A DNA stretch of 64,000 nt from Anoplopoma fimbria (Eukaryota; Chordata; Actinopteri; Perciformes; Anoplopomatidae), in contig NC_072463.1 in assembly GCF_027596085.1 (NCBI RefSeq), positions 1,184,692 to 1,248,691 on the forward strand. The letters run 5' to 3'. Shown piece by piece: positions 63,735 to 64,000 of this stretch (its first letter is position 1; every line of letters begins with the position of its first letter). The position numbers were made by a program, and so were the translations under genes. The notes below the pieces were generated by a model, which saw only the letters and a list, made by a program, of their open reading frames with translations, did no database searches and was not told the origin of the DNA.

Positions 63735-64000
63735 GACAACAATTTTGAATATTTAATCTGTTATTTTGACTGAGAAACAACAGGCAGGGGAGATAAAAGA
63801 AGAAGAGAGAAAAAGGTTAATATGTAACAATATTGCCTCATTTGCATAACAGGCGGGTACTTCCTCCACGCTCTCATCCAATCAGAGCGCCGGGTAAATG
63901 CCTCCGATTGGCTGCGACGTGAAGGGCATGGCGACCGCAGGCGACACCTCCGTGAATTATTAACGAGCGGCGTCAGTCTATCCATCATTTTAAACACACT
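63735..64000. promoter_or_regulatory. Single-copy island with octamer and inverted CCAAT boxes (window end)
   Basis: TAATATGTAACAATATTGCC, ATTTGCAT at 63840-63847, CCAAT at 63878-63882 and ATTGG at 63907-63911, then GTGAATTATTAACGAGCGG. May continue beyond the window. Confidence 0.4.

Overview
The window is animal nuclear DNA, most likely from a percomorph (spiny-rayed) teleost. The evidence is the very high load of long (CA)n/(TG)n microsatellites (about 60 tracts, roughly 5 kb by hand tally), several interspersed repeats of a kind I know from percomorph genomes, and two exons that read as fish npas3. There is no sign of bacterial, viral or organellar DNA.

Gene content is sparse. Two short coding exons lie on the + strand near the left end, at 1068-1231 and 5060-5109. 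Their conceptual peptides match the two alternative N-termini of vertebrate NPAS3, a brain bHLH-PAS transcription factor. The first carries a ...GVPG-ATNGSPQ-QGIT-YQQR type start, the second a MAPTKPS-QQDP type start. Both end at a GT donor in the same phase (two bases into an Arg codon), so both can splice to one shared downstream bHLH exon. That exon was not found, so the remaining ~59 kb is read as the first intron of npas3. All other open frames are microsatellite translations or chance frames.

Layout: 0-1.3 kb, microsatellites, a triplicated ~175 bp unit with tiny upstream ORFs, and exon 1a. 1.3-4.1 kb, single-copy intron. 4.1-5.4 kb, a GC-richer candidate promoter, a 330 bp GA tract, exon 1b and a (TCC)n tract. 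5.4-64 kb, intron with microsatellite clusters, purine/pyrimidine blocks, four distinctive minisatellites (15.4, 27.8-28.8, 51.8-52.2 kb and a scattered AAGGTGG array at 46-47.8 kb), at least three interspersed repeat families, and many short single-copy islands rich in homeodomain, octamer, RFX and CCAAT-like motifs.

The vertebrate NPAS3 locus is known for dense conserved non-coding elements, so the islands are plausible enhancers. That is inference: no alignment could be run. The most noteworthy signals are two duplicated four-codon uORFs that repeat the first four residues of the main ORF, exon 1b enclosed between complementary purine and pyrimidine tracts, an interspersed repeat that spreads a CTCF-like core motif in both orientations, and RFX X-boxes within single-copy islands.
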